This document shows positions 16,591 through 25,108 of a DNA stretch of 64,000 bases, piece after piece; within the stretch, counting starts at the first letter, position 1, and the number at the start of each line of letters is the position of its first letter. The position numbers and the translations under genes are program-made. The stretch is taken from assembly GCF_029504395.1 (NCBI RefSeq), contig NZ_JAQFIF010000002.1:186001-250000 (forward strand). The letters are read 5' to 3'. Under the pieces are notes generated by a model, which was given only the letters and a program-made list of their open reading frames with translations, was not told the origin of the DNA and did not search any database. This DNA comes from Arthrobacter sp. ES3-54. GTDB lineage: Bacteria > Actinomycetota > Actinomycetes > Actinomycetales > Micrococcaceae.

Positions 16591-17741
16591 GGCGTTTCGT
16601 CGGCTGCGGTTGGGGCGGGCCGGGCTGCCGGACCGGTGGGCTGTGACAACGGACGCGCTTGAAGGGTTGCGTCAAGCTGGTCGGCGTCGACGGCGGCGAG
16701 GTTGCGGATCAGGACGATGAGCCAGGCGAAGACCAGCGAGGCGGCGATGAGCTCCACGGCGGTGAGGTTGTAGTAGCCGACGGGGAACCACATCACAGCA
16801 GCGACGGCGATGACTGCCAGGAAGACCCATCCGAGCACAGCGAACGTCGCCGAGATGGAGGGAACCAGGGCGCGGATGCGGACGATCAGGGACGCGAACA
16901 CAACCACCATGCCGGAAGCGACCATAGTGTGGAGCCCGAAGCGCTCATCGACGGGAAATAGTCCCACGCCGGCGAGGAAGACCCCGATAAGCACGATGCC
17001 GCCTTCGAGTACCCTGACCCGATGCCGCGCCGCGGAGGTCGTCGCGGTCGCCGCGAGTGTCGTCGTCGCATAGCCCGCCAGGGTGGTGACCACGACGCCG
17101 GCGACGATCAGGGTGAAGTTGAACGCCACCCCGGAAACGTCGGAGCTCATGCCGAGGGCGCTGAGGTTTTCCTGCCACCATTGCGGATTCTCGGCAGTGA
17201 GCATGCTCGTCAGTATTCCAGTGACCAGGAATCCAGCGAGGAGCGCGGAGAGCCGGTAGGCGGTCATGCTGAGCGCGGAGAGGTACGCGGTGTAGGCGCT
17301 GATGGCGCCCGTGGTCCCGACCAGGATGGCAGCCGCCACCGGATAGAGGACGGCCCCGATGAAGGCCCGCTGGAAGATCGCGAATAGCGCCAGCCAGCCG
17401 AGCAGGAAGATACATGCGTGGGCCAGTGCGAGGCCGGCGATGTCGATGGAATTGCGAATCCGGCTGCCCCGTGATGATGATGACAGCGCCGATGATGACG
17501 GGGCCGGCAGTGACGAGGGCTGCCCGCGTTGCACGCAACCCGCCACCACTGCCCCGGCCCCCAGAACCGCAGTGCCGAGAGCCGCTATGTCACCGGCCGA
17601 TCCTCGTCCGGACAATGGGACAGGTTCCCGCCCGACCAGCAGGAACGCGACGACGCCGAGGGCCAGAAAGCCCGCGCTGCCGATGACGAGCGCCCGCGAC
17701 TCGGCCGTGACGGCTGCGCGGTGGGTTGGGTCCGACATCAC
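16578..17741 (-). CDS. DUF998-like integral membrane protein
   Basis: 387-aa protein with a first helix at ~18-38, a Ser-rich linker at ~70-92, and about seven further helices. The segments QWWQENLSALGM (near 180) and LFPVDERFGLHTMVASGM (near 265) match the pattern of DUF998/COG3371 membrane proteins, in which a short periplasmic LSxLG box and an FPxDxxxxxHT box are conserved. The family has no established function. The C-terminus is Pro/Ala-rich and cytoplasmic. It is convergent with trxB. Confidence 0.6.
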   Translation of the reverse strand: MMSDPTHRAAVTAESRALVIGSAGFLALGVVAFLLVGREPVPLSGRGSAGDIAALGTAVLGAGAVVAGCVQRGQPSSLPAPSSSALSSSSRGSRIRNSIDIAGLALAHACIFLLGWLALFAIFQRAFIGAVLYPVAAAILVGTTGAISAYTAYLSALSMTAYRLSALLAGFLVTGILTSMLTAENPQWWQENLSALGMSSDVSGVAFNFTLIVAGVVVTTLAGYATTTLAATATTSAARHRVRVLEGGIVLIGVFLAGVGLFPVDERFGLHTMVASGMVVVFASLIVRIRALVPSISATFAVLGWVFLAVIAVAAVMWFPVGYYNLTAVELIAASLVFAWLIVLIRNLAAVDADQLDATLQARPLSQPTGPAARPAPTAADETPAEP

Positions 17742-17938
17742 TCACTTCGATTCGCTGGCGTGGCAACCGGTGCAGTTCCGCCGTCAGGGCCAGCCCCGGG
17801 CGGCCTCCACCGGCGATAGCCCAACGTTAGGACCGCGTGGGCTTGGTGCCGTCACCCAGAGCGGATGAATCCCCCTGCGCTGGGCCGGACGGCGTGAGCG
17901 CCGCACCTTTGTTTGCGGGCGGCATGGCCGGCCGCGGG

Positions 17939-18454
17939 TTACGGCCCCAGGTGCGGAATGATCAGCACAGGCCTGGCCTGCAGGCGTGTCAGGGACACGC
18001 TGACCGAGCCCTCCAGCAGCCGGCTCATCCGGGCAATCCGCCCGGGCCGCTGGCCGCCGACTATCAGCGCGGCCGCATCCGTGCTTTCCGCCAGCCGGCC
18101 CAGGGCCTGGGCGACTTCCCCGTTCAGCACCCTGAAGGACCACGCCCCGCCCGGCGGCCCGAGAATGCCCTCGAGGCCGCTGAGCAGCTGCGCCGCGGGG
18201 AATTCGGCTTCCATATTGCGGGCAGGATCCAAGGAAGTGCTGTCCAGGAGTCCGGCCGGCTCCCACTCCGTGAGATAGCTTGCCGGGTCCACGAATGCGC
18301 AGATCAAGTGCGCCCCCATGATCGCTGCCAGCCCTGCGGCGGCCCGCACTAACCGTTCCTCGAATGCCCACGGCACGCCGAGAACCAGCGGGCCGTCCGT
18401 CCACGCCCCGTCACCGGCCTGCCCGAAATCAGCTGGCGGTTCCACGGAACCCAT
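17939..18454 (-). CDS. Universal stress protein family protein
   Basis: 171-aa single UspA-type domain: an N-terminal strand PLVLGVPWAFEERLVRAA, a central strand with AHLICAFVDP, a VxxGE-type segment VLNGEVAQALGRLAES and the C-terminal AALIVGGQRPG...GSVSVSLTRLQARPVLIIP. The usual ATP-binding G-2x-G-9x-G(S/T) motif is only partly kept (GGQRPG ... EGSVS), so nucleotide binding is plausible. The protein is cytoplasmic. No clear operon partner. Confidence 0.75.
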   Translation of the reverse strand: MGSVEPPADFGQAGDGAWTDGPLVLGVPWAFEERLVRAAAGLAAIMGAHLICAFVDPASYLTEWEPAGLLDSTSLDPARNMEAEFPAAQLLSGLEGILGPPGGAWSFRVLNGEVAQALGRLAESTDAAALIVGGQRPGRIARMSRLLEGSVSVSLTRLQARPVLIIPHLGP

Positions 18455-18548
18455 CAGTTGAGGCCCGCACCCGCTGGCCGCCTATGCCCGGGGCGTGCAG
18501 AGAATCCACGCCTTCATTATGCCCATTGCTGGGCCGTCGGCGAAGGCA

Positions 18549-19406
18549 TTAGCTCGCGGAGGTGGCCTCCAGAGCCTGAAGCAGTGGCGTCGTCGGCCGT
18601 CCGATCAGCCCGGACAGCTCGCCCGTAACGGTAGCCAGCAGACCGGCTTTGGTGTCCGAGTCCAGGGCGGCGAGGAATCCGGCAGTGCCTTCGTCGAGCC
18701 CGGCAGTGGTCAGCACCTCAACCAGCTCGGGCGCCGAGACCGGACGGTAGACCACTTCCCTGCCCGCGATCTTGGTGATCGCCGTCGCCAGTTCCTTGAA
18801 GTCCCAGGCGTAGTCGCCGGAGAGCTCGTACGTGCGGCCCTCGTGCCCGGCGGAGCTGAGCACCGCCGCCGCGGCGGCCGCATAGTCTGCCCGCGTGGCG
18901 CTGGCCACCCGGCCGTCACCGGCAGCGGCCACGACGGCGCCCGTCTGCTTGGCCGTGGCCACGGTCTGGGCATAGTTTTCGGTGTACCAGCCGTTGCGCA
19001 GCAACGCGAAGTCCAGTCCCGACGCGCGGATGAGTTCCTCTGTCGCCTTGTGCTCGGGGGCAAGGATCAACTCGGTGGTGTCCGCGGCCAGGACGGACGT
19101 GTACGCGATGAACCCGACGCCTGCAGCCTTGGCGGCGCTGACCACATTGGCGTGCTGGGCCACGCGGGCGCCGACTTCGCTGCCGGAGACCAGCAGGAGT
19201 CTGTCGACGCCCGTGAGGGCTTCGGTGAGCGCCACCGGATCGGAGTAGTCCGCGACGCGCACCTGGACGCCGCGGGCACCGAGCTCCCCGGCCTTCGCGG
19301 CGTCGCGCACCACGGCCACGAGCGAGCCCGGTTCCTGGCTGCTGAGCAGTTCCTCGAGGACCAGCCGGCCCAGCTGTCCTGTGGCACCCGTTACTGCAAT
19401 CGTCAT
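18549..19406 (-). CDS. NAD(P)H-dependent quinone reductase / NmrA-like SDR
   Basis: 285-aa atypical short-chain dehydrogenase. The N-terminal AVTGATGQLGR (residues 4-14) is the NmrA/QorB-type dinucleotide motif, followed by VAVVRDAAKAGEL, a DYSDPVAL segment and FIAYTSVLAADTT. There is no Tyr-x3-Lys pair, as in NmrA and QorB relatives that reduce quinones or sense NADP. Length matches QorB (~285). ATG 19406 follows AGGAGC. It lies upstream of, and parallel to nothing obvious; likely monocistronic. Confidence 0.82.
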   Translation of the reverse strand: MTIAVTGATGQLGRLVLEELLSSQEPGSLVAVVRDAAKAGELGARGVQVRVADYSDPVALTEALTGVDRLLLVSGSEVGARVAQHANVVSAAKAAGVGFIAYTSVLAADTTELILAPEHKATEELIRASGLDFALLRNGWYTENYAQTVATAKQTGAVVAAAGDGRVASATRADYAAAAAAVLSSAGHEGRTYELSGDYAWDFKELATAITKIAGREVVYRPVSAPELVEVLTTAGLDEGTAGFLAALDSDTKAGLLATVTGELSGLIGRPTTPLLQALEATSAS

Positions 19407-19537
19407 TTTTGCGCTCCTAGAATTCGAGGGTGGTGTTCAGGTCATGTTTCGGGCGTGCGGGCGAACCGGCGCCGGTGCTCACAACCGGCCCGCGGTGCGG
19501 GTCATTCCTGTGTTACGTCGTGCGTCCGCTTCCACGA

Positions 19538-20335
19538 TTACGTCAGGGTCCACGAGCGTTTGGACAGCCCGAACCAAAACCCGTCGATCGCCGTCTTGGC
19601 CTGGATGTCTCCCGAGGCGTAGGCGGCCCCGAGGGCAACATAGAGCGGAGCCCAGTGCTCACTGCGGGGGTGCGCTTCGCGGGCGGCCGGCGCCTTGTTG
19701 AGGAAGTCGAGGATGGAGTCGACGTCGCCGTGGGCCATGGCTTCCTCGGCCCAGTGGTCGAATTCACTCGAGACTGCGGGCGGGGCGCTGTCCGGTCCGC
19801 CGACGGGATTGAACCAGCGCAGGTTGTGCGTGGTGAACCCTGAGCCGACGATCAGGGTGCCCCGCTCCCGCAGCGGCCCAAGCGAGACCCCGAGATCGAA
19901 CAATCCCTGCGGATCGAGGGTGGGCATGGACATCTGCACCACCGGCACGTCCGCCGCCGGGTACATCTCTTTCAGCGGAACGTACGCCCCGTGGTCCAGG
20001 CCGCGGCTTTCGTCGCGCTCCACGTGGTGGCCGTGGGCGGCCACCAGCTTTTCCACTTCGGCAGCGAGCTCAGGCGCCTGCGGGGCGACATAGGCCACCT
20101 CGTAGTACTTCTGGGCGAAGCCTCCGAAGTCGTACACCAGCCCCGGATCGCGCCCGGTGGCGCTGAGCGTCACGGGGGCATTCTCCCAGTGGGCGGAGAC
20201 CATGAGGATGTCCTTGGGCTTGCCGAACGTGCCGGACCAGTCATTGAGTTCGCGGGTCCACGTGGCGTCGTCGGCCAGCGGCGGCGCTCCATGGCTGAGG
20301 AAGAGGACCGGAGGCCGGTCGGCAGTCTGAGTCAT
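19538..20335 (-). CDS. Class III extradiol dioxygenase, DODA/YgiD type
   Basis: 265-aa LigB-family protein resembling 4,5-DOPA extradiol dioxygenase YgiD. The metal-site blocks are present: FLSHGAPPL (His20 region), VSAHWENAP, GLDHGAYVPLK and a FTTHNLRWFN block. These enzymes open catechol-type rings using non-haem metal. ATG 20335 (MTQTADRP) is chosen because the preceding 38 codons have no family character and the resulting length equals the family's (260-270 aa). No ring-hydroxylating partner is adjacent. Confidence 0.88.
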   Translation of the reverse strand: MTQTADRPPVLFLSHGAPPLADDATWTRELNDWSGTFGKPKDILMVSAHWENAPVTLSATGRDPGLVYDFGGFAQKYYEVAYVAPQAPELAAEVEKLVAAHGHHVERDESRGLDHGAYVPLKEMYPAADVPVVQMSMPTLDPQGLFDLGVSLGPLRERGTLIVGSGFTTHNLRWFNPVGGPDSAPPAVSSEFDHWAEEAMAHGDVDSILDFLNKAPAAREAHPRSEHWAPLYVALGAAYASGDIQAKTAIDGFWFGLSKRSWTLT

Positions 20336-20469
20336 GGAAATATCGTAGCCCGATTTGATTGAAGCTTCAAGTTTCTGGAGGACCGAACTGCGGACTTTAC
20401 GAGGGCGCTCTCCGAGACTGCGCCAGCATGGCGACGGTGCCATCAGCAAGGCAGTGCCATCATGAAGAC

Positions 20470-20808
20470 GTGACTATCGCGAAAACGATCATGCTCTTCA
20501 TGCTGGGCGCGGCCGCTGAAATCGGCGGGGCCTGGCTCGTCTGGCAGTCCGTCCGCGAGGGGCGGGACTGGTGGTGGGCCGGGCTGGGGGTCGCGGCGCT
20601 GGGTATCTACGGCTTTGCCGCGACGCTCCAGCCGGACGCCCACTTCGGACGCATCCTCGCCGCGTACGGCGGCGTATTCGCGGCCGGCTCCCTGGCTTGG
20701 GGCATGATCTTCGACGGCTTCAGGCCCGACCGGTGGGACGTCCTGGGTACGGTGATCTGCCTGTTCGGCGTCGCCGTCATCATGTTCGTTCCCCGCGATG
20801 CCGGCTGA
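20470..20808 (+). CDS. YnfA family (UPF0060) membrane protein
   Basis: 112-aa four-helix membrane protein of the SMR-related YnfA family: [18 protein letters not shown] at the N-terminus, [26 protein letters not shown] in the centre, [23 protein letters not shown] at the end. The family's function is uncertain (small multidrug-type transport has been reported for some). GTG 20470 is the only start that gives the conserved N-terminus (TIAKTIMLF). The PIN gene follows 8 bases downstream. Confidence 0.88.
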   Translation: MTIAKTIMLFMLGAAAEIGGAWLVWQSVREGRDWWWAGLGVAALGIYGFAATLQPDAHFGRILAAYGGVFAAGSLAWGMIFDGFRPDRWDVLGTVICLFGVAVIMFVPRDAG

Positions 20809-20816
20809 AGGCGACA

Positions 20817-21266
20817 ATGACCCGCTTCGTGATTGGCCCGGATGTGGCCCTCTATCTCGCCCGCGGCGGGGCGGCGATCGCCGACGAACACCAACTGGTG
20901 GCGCCGACGCTCCTTCGCTCTCAGGTGCTCTCGCTCCTGTACCAGTCGGTCCGGCGCGGCGAGCTGACGCAGGCCGACGCTGACCGTCAGCTCGACTACC
21001 TGCGCGGCCTTCGCATCCGGCTCCTCGGCGACCGTGTCCTGCAGCGCGCCGCGTGGCGGCTCGCCGAGCAGCTTGGATGGGAAGACACCCTCGACGCCGA
21101 ATACGTGGCCCTGACCCAGCTTCAGGCAGACGCATTTGTGACGCTCGATGCCGGACTGGCCATGGCAGTGCAGGAACTGGTGACGATCGCGGAACCCCCG
21201 GCTCTGCTCGCCCGCGCAGCCGCCCCCGAAGACGGGACCGTCCCGCCACACCCGCGAGGAGACTGA
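20817..21266 (+). CDS. PIN-domain protein without adjacent antitoxin
   Basis: 149-aa PIN-fold protein of a conserved actinobacterial type. It keeps LLRSQVLSLLY in helix 2 and the acidic block DTLDAEYVALTQLQADAFVTLD near residues 96-117, but the usual first Asp of the active site (position 7 of the family's VIDxS) is Gly here, with Asp at position 9 instead. VapC toxins have this fold and cleave RNA. No small antitoxin gene lies upstream (YnfA does) or downstream, so it is an orphan; nuclease activity is uncertain. Confidence 0.75.
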   Translation: MTRFVIGPDVALYLARGGAAIADEHQLVAPTLLRSQVLSLLYQSVRRGELTQADADRQLDYLRGLRIRLLGDRVLQRAAWRLAEQLGWEDTLDAEYVALTQLQADAFVTLDAGLAMAVQELVTIAEPPALLARAAAPEDGTVPPHPRGD

Positions 21267-21342
21267 GCACCCGGACCAAGCCGCCGCGGCGCATGGGCTC
21301 ACACCGTTCGGCGACCACGGACCGTGGACCCCAGGGCCTGCC

Positions 21343-22758
21343 TTACCGGCCGGCCGTGCGCTCGAGCACCTCGCCGAGGATCCGCGCGCCTTCCCGGAAC
21401 GCCCCTGGGTTGGCTCCGGCGTAGTTGAGTCGAATGAACGGCCCCGCCGGCTCGGCCGGGAACCACTCGGTACCGGCCGCGATGATGACGCCGGCAGCCT
21501 CGCAGTCGCGGACGAGCTGGTCGACGTCGGTCCCGTCCGGAAGTCGCGCCCAGAGGTTCAGCCCACCCTTGGGCACGTGTTCAACGTGGGCCATAGGCGC
21601 TAGCTCCCGCAGGCTGCTGACCAGCAGGTCCCGACGGGCCTGAAGCTGGTGGCGCAGTCCGCGCAGGTGGGTCTGCCACCCCGGTTGCGTCACGACGTCG
21701 AGGGCGGCCGCTTGGAGAACACCGCTGACATACATCGATTCGGCTCCCCGGGCGGCCAGAATGCGCTCACGCGCCGGGCCGCGGGCGATCACCGCAGCAA
21801 TGCGTATGCCTGGCGACACGCTCTTGGTCAGCGAGCGAACGTAGACCACATGGCCGGAGTCGTCACGGGCGGCAACGGGCGCGGCATCGGTGGTGATGCC
21901 GAAGTCATGCGCCCAATCGTCCTCAACGAGGAACGCCCCGTGGGAACGCACCACTTCCAGCACCTGCTCGGCGACACGCGCCGTCCATTGCGCGCCGGTG
22001 GGGTTGGCGTAGTTCGGCTGGGCATAGAACACCCGCGCGCCGGTCTCGTCAAAGGCACGAGCCAGCGCGTCGGGGTCCGGCCCCTCGGGGCCGCTCGGCA
22101 CCGGAACAACTCTGACGCCGGCCTGCGTCGCCGCCAGGATAGCGCCCCAGTACGTCGGAGATTCCACCAGTAGCGGCTGCCCGCTGCCAACCAGTGCCCG
22201 GAACACGGAACTGAGCCCGCTTTGGCTGCCCGGAAGCACGATCACGTCGCTCGGGGTTGGCGGCGGGACCCCGGCCGGGGTCGCATCCCGGAGTTCGTGC
22301 GCAAACCAGGACTGCAGGTCAGGCAGGCCCGCGACGGGCGGACACGATATTGCCGCCTCACCGCGGGCCGCCCGGGTCAGGGCCGCCCGCACTAAACGCT
22401 CAGGCAGGAGTTCCCGGTCCGGATAGCCCGAGTGGAACGCAATAACGTCGTTCGGCGCGCTGCGCATTGCCGCCGAGACGGGCCGGAGCGGCCCCTGCGG
22501 CGAGCCCAAGGCTGCCGTCTGCCAGCCGTAGTCCGCCGGCCGGGCTGTCCGGACGGCCCGCACGAAGGTCCCGACGCCGGGACGGCTCTCGATCAGGCCC
22601 TGCGCGTCGAGCATGCGGAGCACTTTCTGCACGGTCACCGGGCTGGCCTGGTATTCGGCAACCAGGGACCGCGTCGAGGGCAGCCGGGAGCCGGGCGTGG
22701 CATCGGCAATCCACTCCCGGAGGTGTGCCGCAATTCGCGAAGTGCTATCGTTGTACAT
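21343..22758 (-). CDS. MocR-type transcriptional regulator (GntR-aminotransferase fusion)
   Basis: 471-aa fusion: an N-terminal GntR winged helix (residues ~1-70, with GSRLPSTRSLVAEYQASPVTVQKVLRML) and a fold-type I aminotransferase domain (from ~95) with the PLP lysine in YVRSLTKSVSPGIRI. MocR proteins use PLP as an effector and usually control a divergent transport or pyridoxal gene. Here the start codon overlaps the divergent EamA transporter's, so that gene is the likely target. The longer frame to 23235 is antisense to the transporter and is rejected. Confidence 0.9.
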   Translation of the reverse strand: MYNDSTSRIAAHLREWIADATPGSRLPSTRSLVAEYQASPVTVQKVLRMLDAQGLIESRPGVGTFVRAVRTARPADYGWQTAALGSPQGPLRPVSAAMRSAPNDVIAFHSGYPDRELLPERLVRAALTRAARGEAAISCPPVAGLPDLQSWFAHELRDATPAGVPPPTPSDVIVLPGSQSGLSSVFRALVGSGQPLLVESPTYWGAILAATQAGVRVVPVPSGPEGPDPDALARAFDETGARVFYAQPNYANPTGAQWTARVAEQVLEVVRSHGAFLVEDDWAHDFGITTDAAPVAARDDSGHVVYVRSLTKSVSPGIRIAAVIARGPARERILAARGAESMYVSGVLQAAALDVVTQPGWQTHLRGLRHQLQARRDLLVSSLRELAPMAHVEHVPKGGLNLWARLPDGTDVDQLVRDCEAAGVIIAAGTEWFPAEPAGPFIRLNYAGANPGAFREGARILGEVLERTAGR

Positions 22759-22775
22759 GAGAGACAATAGTAGCG
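22739..22775. promoter_or_regulatory. Overlapping divergent starts with imperfect dyad
   Basis: The two start codons share CATG at 22756-22759. Around it is an imperfect inverted repeat, GCTATCGTTGT (left) against ACAATAGTAGC (right), 8 of 11 pairs matching. It is the natural operator position for autoregulation by the MocR protein. Both mRNAs would be leaderless or have starts inside the other gene. Confidence 0.45.
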
Positions 22776-23722
22776 CTACCACCGTTATTGACCAACCGCT
22801 ATCTACCCGGCCAGCTACCGGACTGTGGTGGGGACTGCTCGGCGTCGCGGCCTTCTCCTTCACGGTTCCGTTCACCCGCGTGGCGGTTGCCGGGCTGTCG
22901 CCGTTGTTCATCGGATCGGGCCGGGCCGTTGTCGCTGCTGTCCTCGCCGCATGCGCCCTCGCCCTGACCCGGCAGCGCCCGCCCCGCGGCGCCCAGTGGG
23001 CCCGCGTCGCCGTCGTCGCCGGCGGAGTGGTGGTCGGTTTCCCGCTGCTGACGTCCTTCGCCCTCGTCTCGGTTCCCGCCAGCCACGGCGCCGTCGTCAT
23101 CGCGCTGCTCCCGGCGGCGACCGCGACGATGGCAGTCCTTCGCGGCCACGAACGCCCGTCCATCACCTTTTGGGTCATCACCGGCGTCGGCGCGGTGGCA
23201 GCTATCGGCTTCGCGTCGGCGCAGTCCGGCGGCATCGGACAACTGCAGCTGGCGGACCTGCTGCTTTTCGGCGCCGTCGTGTCAGCGGCGATCGGCTATG
23301 CCGAAGGTGGCAAGCTGGCCCGCGAACTTGGCTCGTGGCAGACCGTCTCCTGGGCACTTGTTCTCGCATCTCCCCTGATGGTGGGCATGGCGGCCTTCTC
23401 CATGGCCGGGCAGCCGCCATCCGCCACTCCTGTGCAATGGGCGGCCTTCGCGTACCTTGGGGTCGTGAGCATGTTTCTCGGCTTCTTTGCCTGGTACCAC
23501 GGCCTGGCCATCGGCCCTATGGCGCAGGTGAGCCAGATCCAGCTCGTTCAGCCTGTGCTGACCATCTGCTGGGCCGGGCTCATACTGGGCGAGGACTTGA
23601 CGTGGACCACCATCATCGGCGGCGCCGTGGTGGTTTTCTGTGCCGGCCTGGCCGTCCGCTCCCGCTCCGGTCCGCCCAGGGCCAAGAAGATGGCGGAGGT
23701 GGCGGCTCAACAGTCCCGCTGA
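22757..23722 (+). CDS. EamA (DMT superfamily) transporter
   Basis: 321-aa drug/metabolite transporter with ten predicted helices in two EamA halves (residues ~25-150 and ~165-295). Typical elements are FSFTVPFTRVAV in helix 1, PATATMAVLRGHE at the end of the first half and FLGFFAWYHGLAIGPMAQVSQIQLVQPVLTICW in the second (read in parts). RhaT/YdcZ-like members export amino acids or metabolites. ATG 22757 overlaps the MocR start, and its control by that PLP-type regulator suggests an amino-acid or vitamin B6 related substrate. Confidence 0.88.
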   Translation: MRDNSSATTVIDQPLSTRPATGLWWGLLGVAAFSFTVPFTRVAVAGLSPLFIGSGRAVVAAVLAACALALTRQRPPRGAQWARVAVVAGGVVVGFPLLTSFALVSVPASHGAVVIALLPAATATMAVLRGHERPSITFWVITGVGAVAAIGFASAQSGGIGQLQLADLLLFGAVVSAAIGYAEGGKLARELGSWQTVSWALVLASPLMVGMAAFSMAGQPPSATPVQWAAFAYLGVVSMFLGFFAWYHGLAIGPMAQVSQIQLVQPVLTICWAGLILGEDLTWTTIIGGAVVVFCAGLAVRSRSGPPRAKKMAEVAAQQSR

Positions 23723-23825
23723 CCCGACCCCGGGCCGGCCCCGCCCTTTGCCGGCGCCCTCCCCCGCACCCCTGCCCCACACTCCGCAGCCCGTGTCCCA
23801 TCCGCGATCCGAATGGAAGATTCCC

Positions 23826-24500
23826 GTGTACATCCCCGCACATTTCGCTGCCGGCTCTGATTCAGTCCAACAACTGCTGAGCCGTCCGGCCGCCGCCAAC
23901 TTGATCACCGCAACGGCGAACGGCATCCTGGCCACGCTCATGCCTTTTGTCTTCGACCCGACGTCCGGTGAATACGGTGCCTTGCACGGGCACCTCGCCC
24001 GCAATAATCCCCAGTGGTCCGAGCCTGCCGCCGGCGAATCGCTCGCCATCATCCAGGGCGCCGACGCCTACATTTCGCCGTCATGGTACGCCTCCAAGGC
24101 AGAGCACGGACGCGTCGTTCCGACCTGGAACTATTCCACGGCCCACGTGTACGGCAACCTCGTCATCCACGACGATCCCATCTGGCTGGCCAGCCATGTA
24201 CGGCGGCTGAGTGATCACAATGAAGCCGGCTCCGAGCGGCCGTGGACTGTCGACGACGCCCCCGAGCGTTACATTGCCGGCCAGCTGCGCGCGATCGTCG
24301 GTGTCGAGCTCCGCATCACCCGGATCGAGGCGAAGCACAAGCTGAGTCAGAACCGGCCCGACGCCGACGTTGACGGTGTCGTGGCCGGGCTGCGGGCCCG
24401 CGGGCAGATGCAAAGCGCCGCCGACGTCGAGCACGCGCGTGAGGCCCGCGGGCAGATTCGTTGTCCGCACTCCGAGGCCCCGGCCGGCTCTGCTTCCTGA
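23826..24500 (+). CDS. FMN-binding negative transcriptional regulator, PaiB-like
   Basis: 224-aa FMN-binding split-barrel protein. It begins YIPAHFA, continues with NLITATANGILATLMPF, GALHGHLARNNPQW and AYISPSWYASK...VPTWNYSTAHVYG, the hallmark blocks of the PaiB family (about 205-215 aa). PaiB represses sporulation and protease genes in Bacillus; in actinobacteria the role is unknown and it may be a flavin enzyme. GTG 23826 gives the conserved start. It lies 103 bases after the EamA gene, same strand, possibly co-transcribed. Confidence 0.85.
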   Translation: MYIPAHFAAGSDSVQQLLSRPAAANLITATANGILATLMPFVFDPTSGEYGALHGHLARNNPQWSEPAAGESLAIIQGADAYISPSWYASKAEHGRVVPTWNYSTAHVYGNLVIHDDPIWLASHVRRLSDHNEAGSERPWTVDDAPERYIAGQLRAIVGVELRITRIEAKHKLSQNRPDADVDGVVAGLRARGQMQSAADVEHAREARGQIRCPHSEAPAGSAS

Positions 24501-24613
24501 TGGCTGACCCCGGCTCCTGAGACCGGCCCCGGCCGGGCACCGCCGGAACACACTCTCGATGCCCCTAGCCCGGCCGTTTTCGCTAGGTTTCGCTACGTTT
24601 TCGCAACGGCGCC

Positions 24614-24665
24614 GCGCAAAAGGTCCGTCGCTACGGGTATACCCGCAGCGACGGACCTTTTGCGC
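24614..24665. terminator. 52-bp near-perfect palindrome, bidirectional terminator
   Basis: Nineteen-base arms 24614-24632 and 24647-24665 are exact complements and contain AAAA/TTTT at their outer part; the 14 bases between them are themselves palindromic with one mismatch. It sits between the PaiB-like gene (+, ends 24500) and the last gene of the leftward operon (ends 24667), overlapping its stop region. Confidence 0.8.
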
Positions 24666-24666
24666 G

Positions 24667-25095
24667 TCACGCGTCCGTTTCCGTAGCGGAAACCTGTGCC
24701 ATCTCCTGGCCGAGGTCCAGCACCCGGAGCGCCAGTTCCCGAGTGTCCAGGGCCCCCGGCGCCAGTTTGCCCTTGTCCAGGTCCACCGGCGCCAGCTCCC
24801 CCGTGTCCAGGTCACGCGTTTCCATGTCCGCGGCAGGACGCAGGTCCTGCCACCGCACCACCGGCCTGCCCCGCAGCACAGTCGACCACAGCGCTTCCAC
24901 AGTCGACACGGCTTCTGTGGCTCCCCTCGGTCCCGAGACCAGCCAGCCGCTGCTGGTCGCGGCCACTTTCGGGGCTCCTGGCCAGGATTGGCAGGCCTCG
25001 TTGATCGTTTGGGCGACGATCAGGTGCTGCCGCAGCGTCCTGGTCGGCCCCAGGACGGGATCGCTCACTACAATTCGTCCGCAGGCACCGCACAT
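24667..25095 (-). CDS. Hypothetical protein with N-terminal CxxC and decapeptide repeats
   Basis: 142 aa. It starts MCGACGR, a single CxxC knuckle that could bind half a zinc site, then a globular middle with RTLRQHLIVAQTINEACQSW. The C-terminal ~45 residues are four imperfect 10-residue repeats of the form (D/A)LDTGELAP. No family recognised. ATG 25095 lies 13 bases after the SDR stop, so it is the last gene of the asparaginase/imidase operon; the 52-bp terminator follows at once. A longer frame upstream overlaps the SDR and is rejected. Confidence 0.6.
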   Translation of the reverse strand: MCGACGRIVVSDPVLGPTRTLRQHLIVAQTINEACQSWPGAPKVAATSSGWLVSGPRGATEAVSTVEALWSTVLRGRPVVRWQDLRPAADMETRDLDTGELAPVDLDKGKLAPGALDTRELALRVLDLGQEMAQVSATETDA

Positions 25096-25108
25096 GTAAG
25101 AGTCCCTC

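Noticed and set aside
20817..21266. Toxin-antitoxin module
   Set aside because: Only a PIN protein is present; the neighbour is YnfA, and no small antitoxin frame with a binding site is next to it.
22759..23235. 159-codon N-terminal extension of the MocR regulator
   Set aside because: It is antisense to the EamA gene and not homologous to anything; the winged helix starts at 22758.
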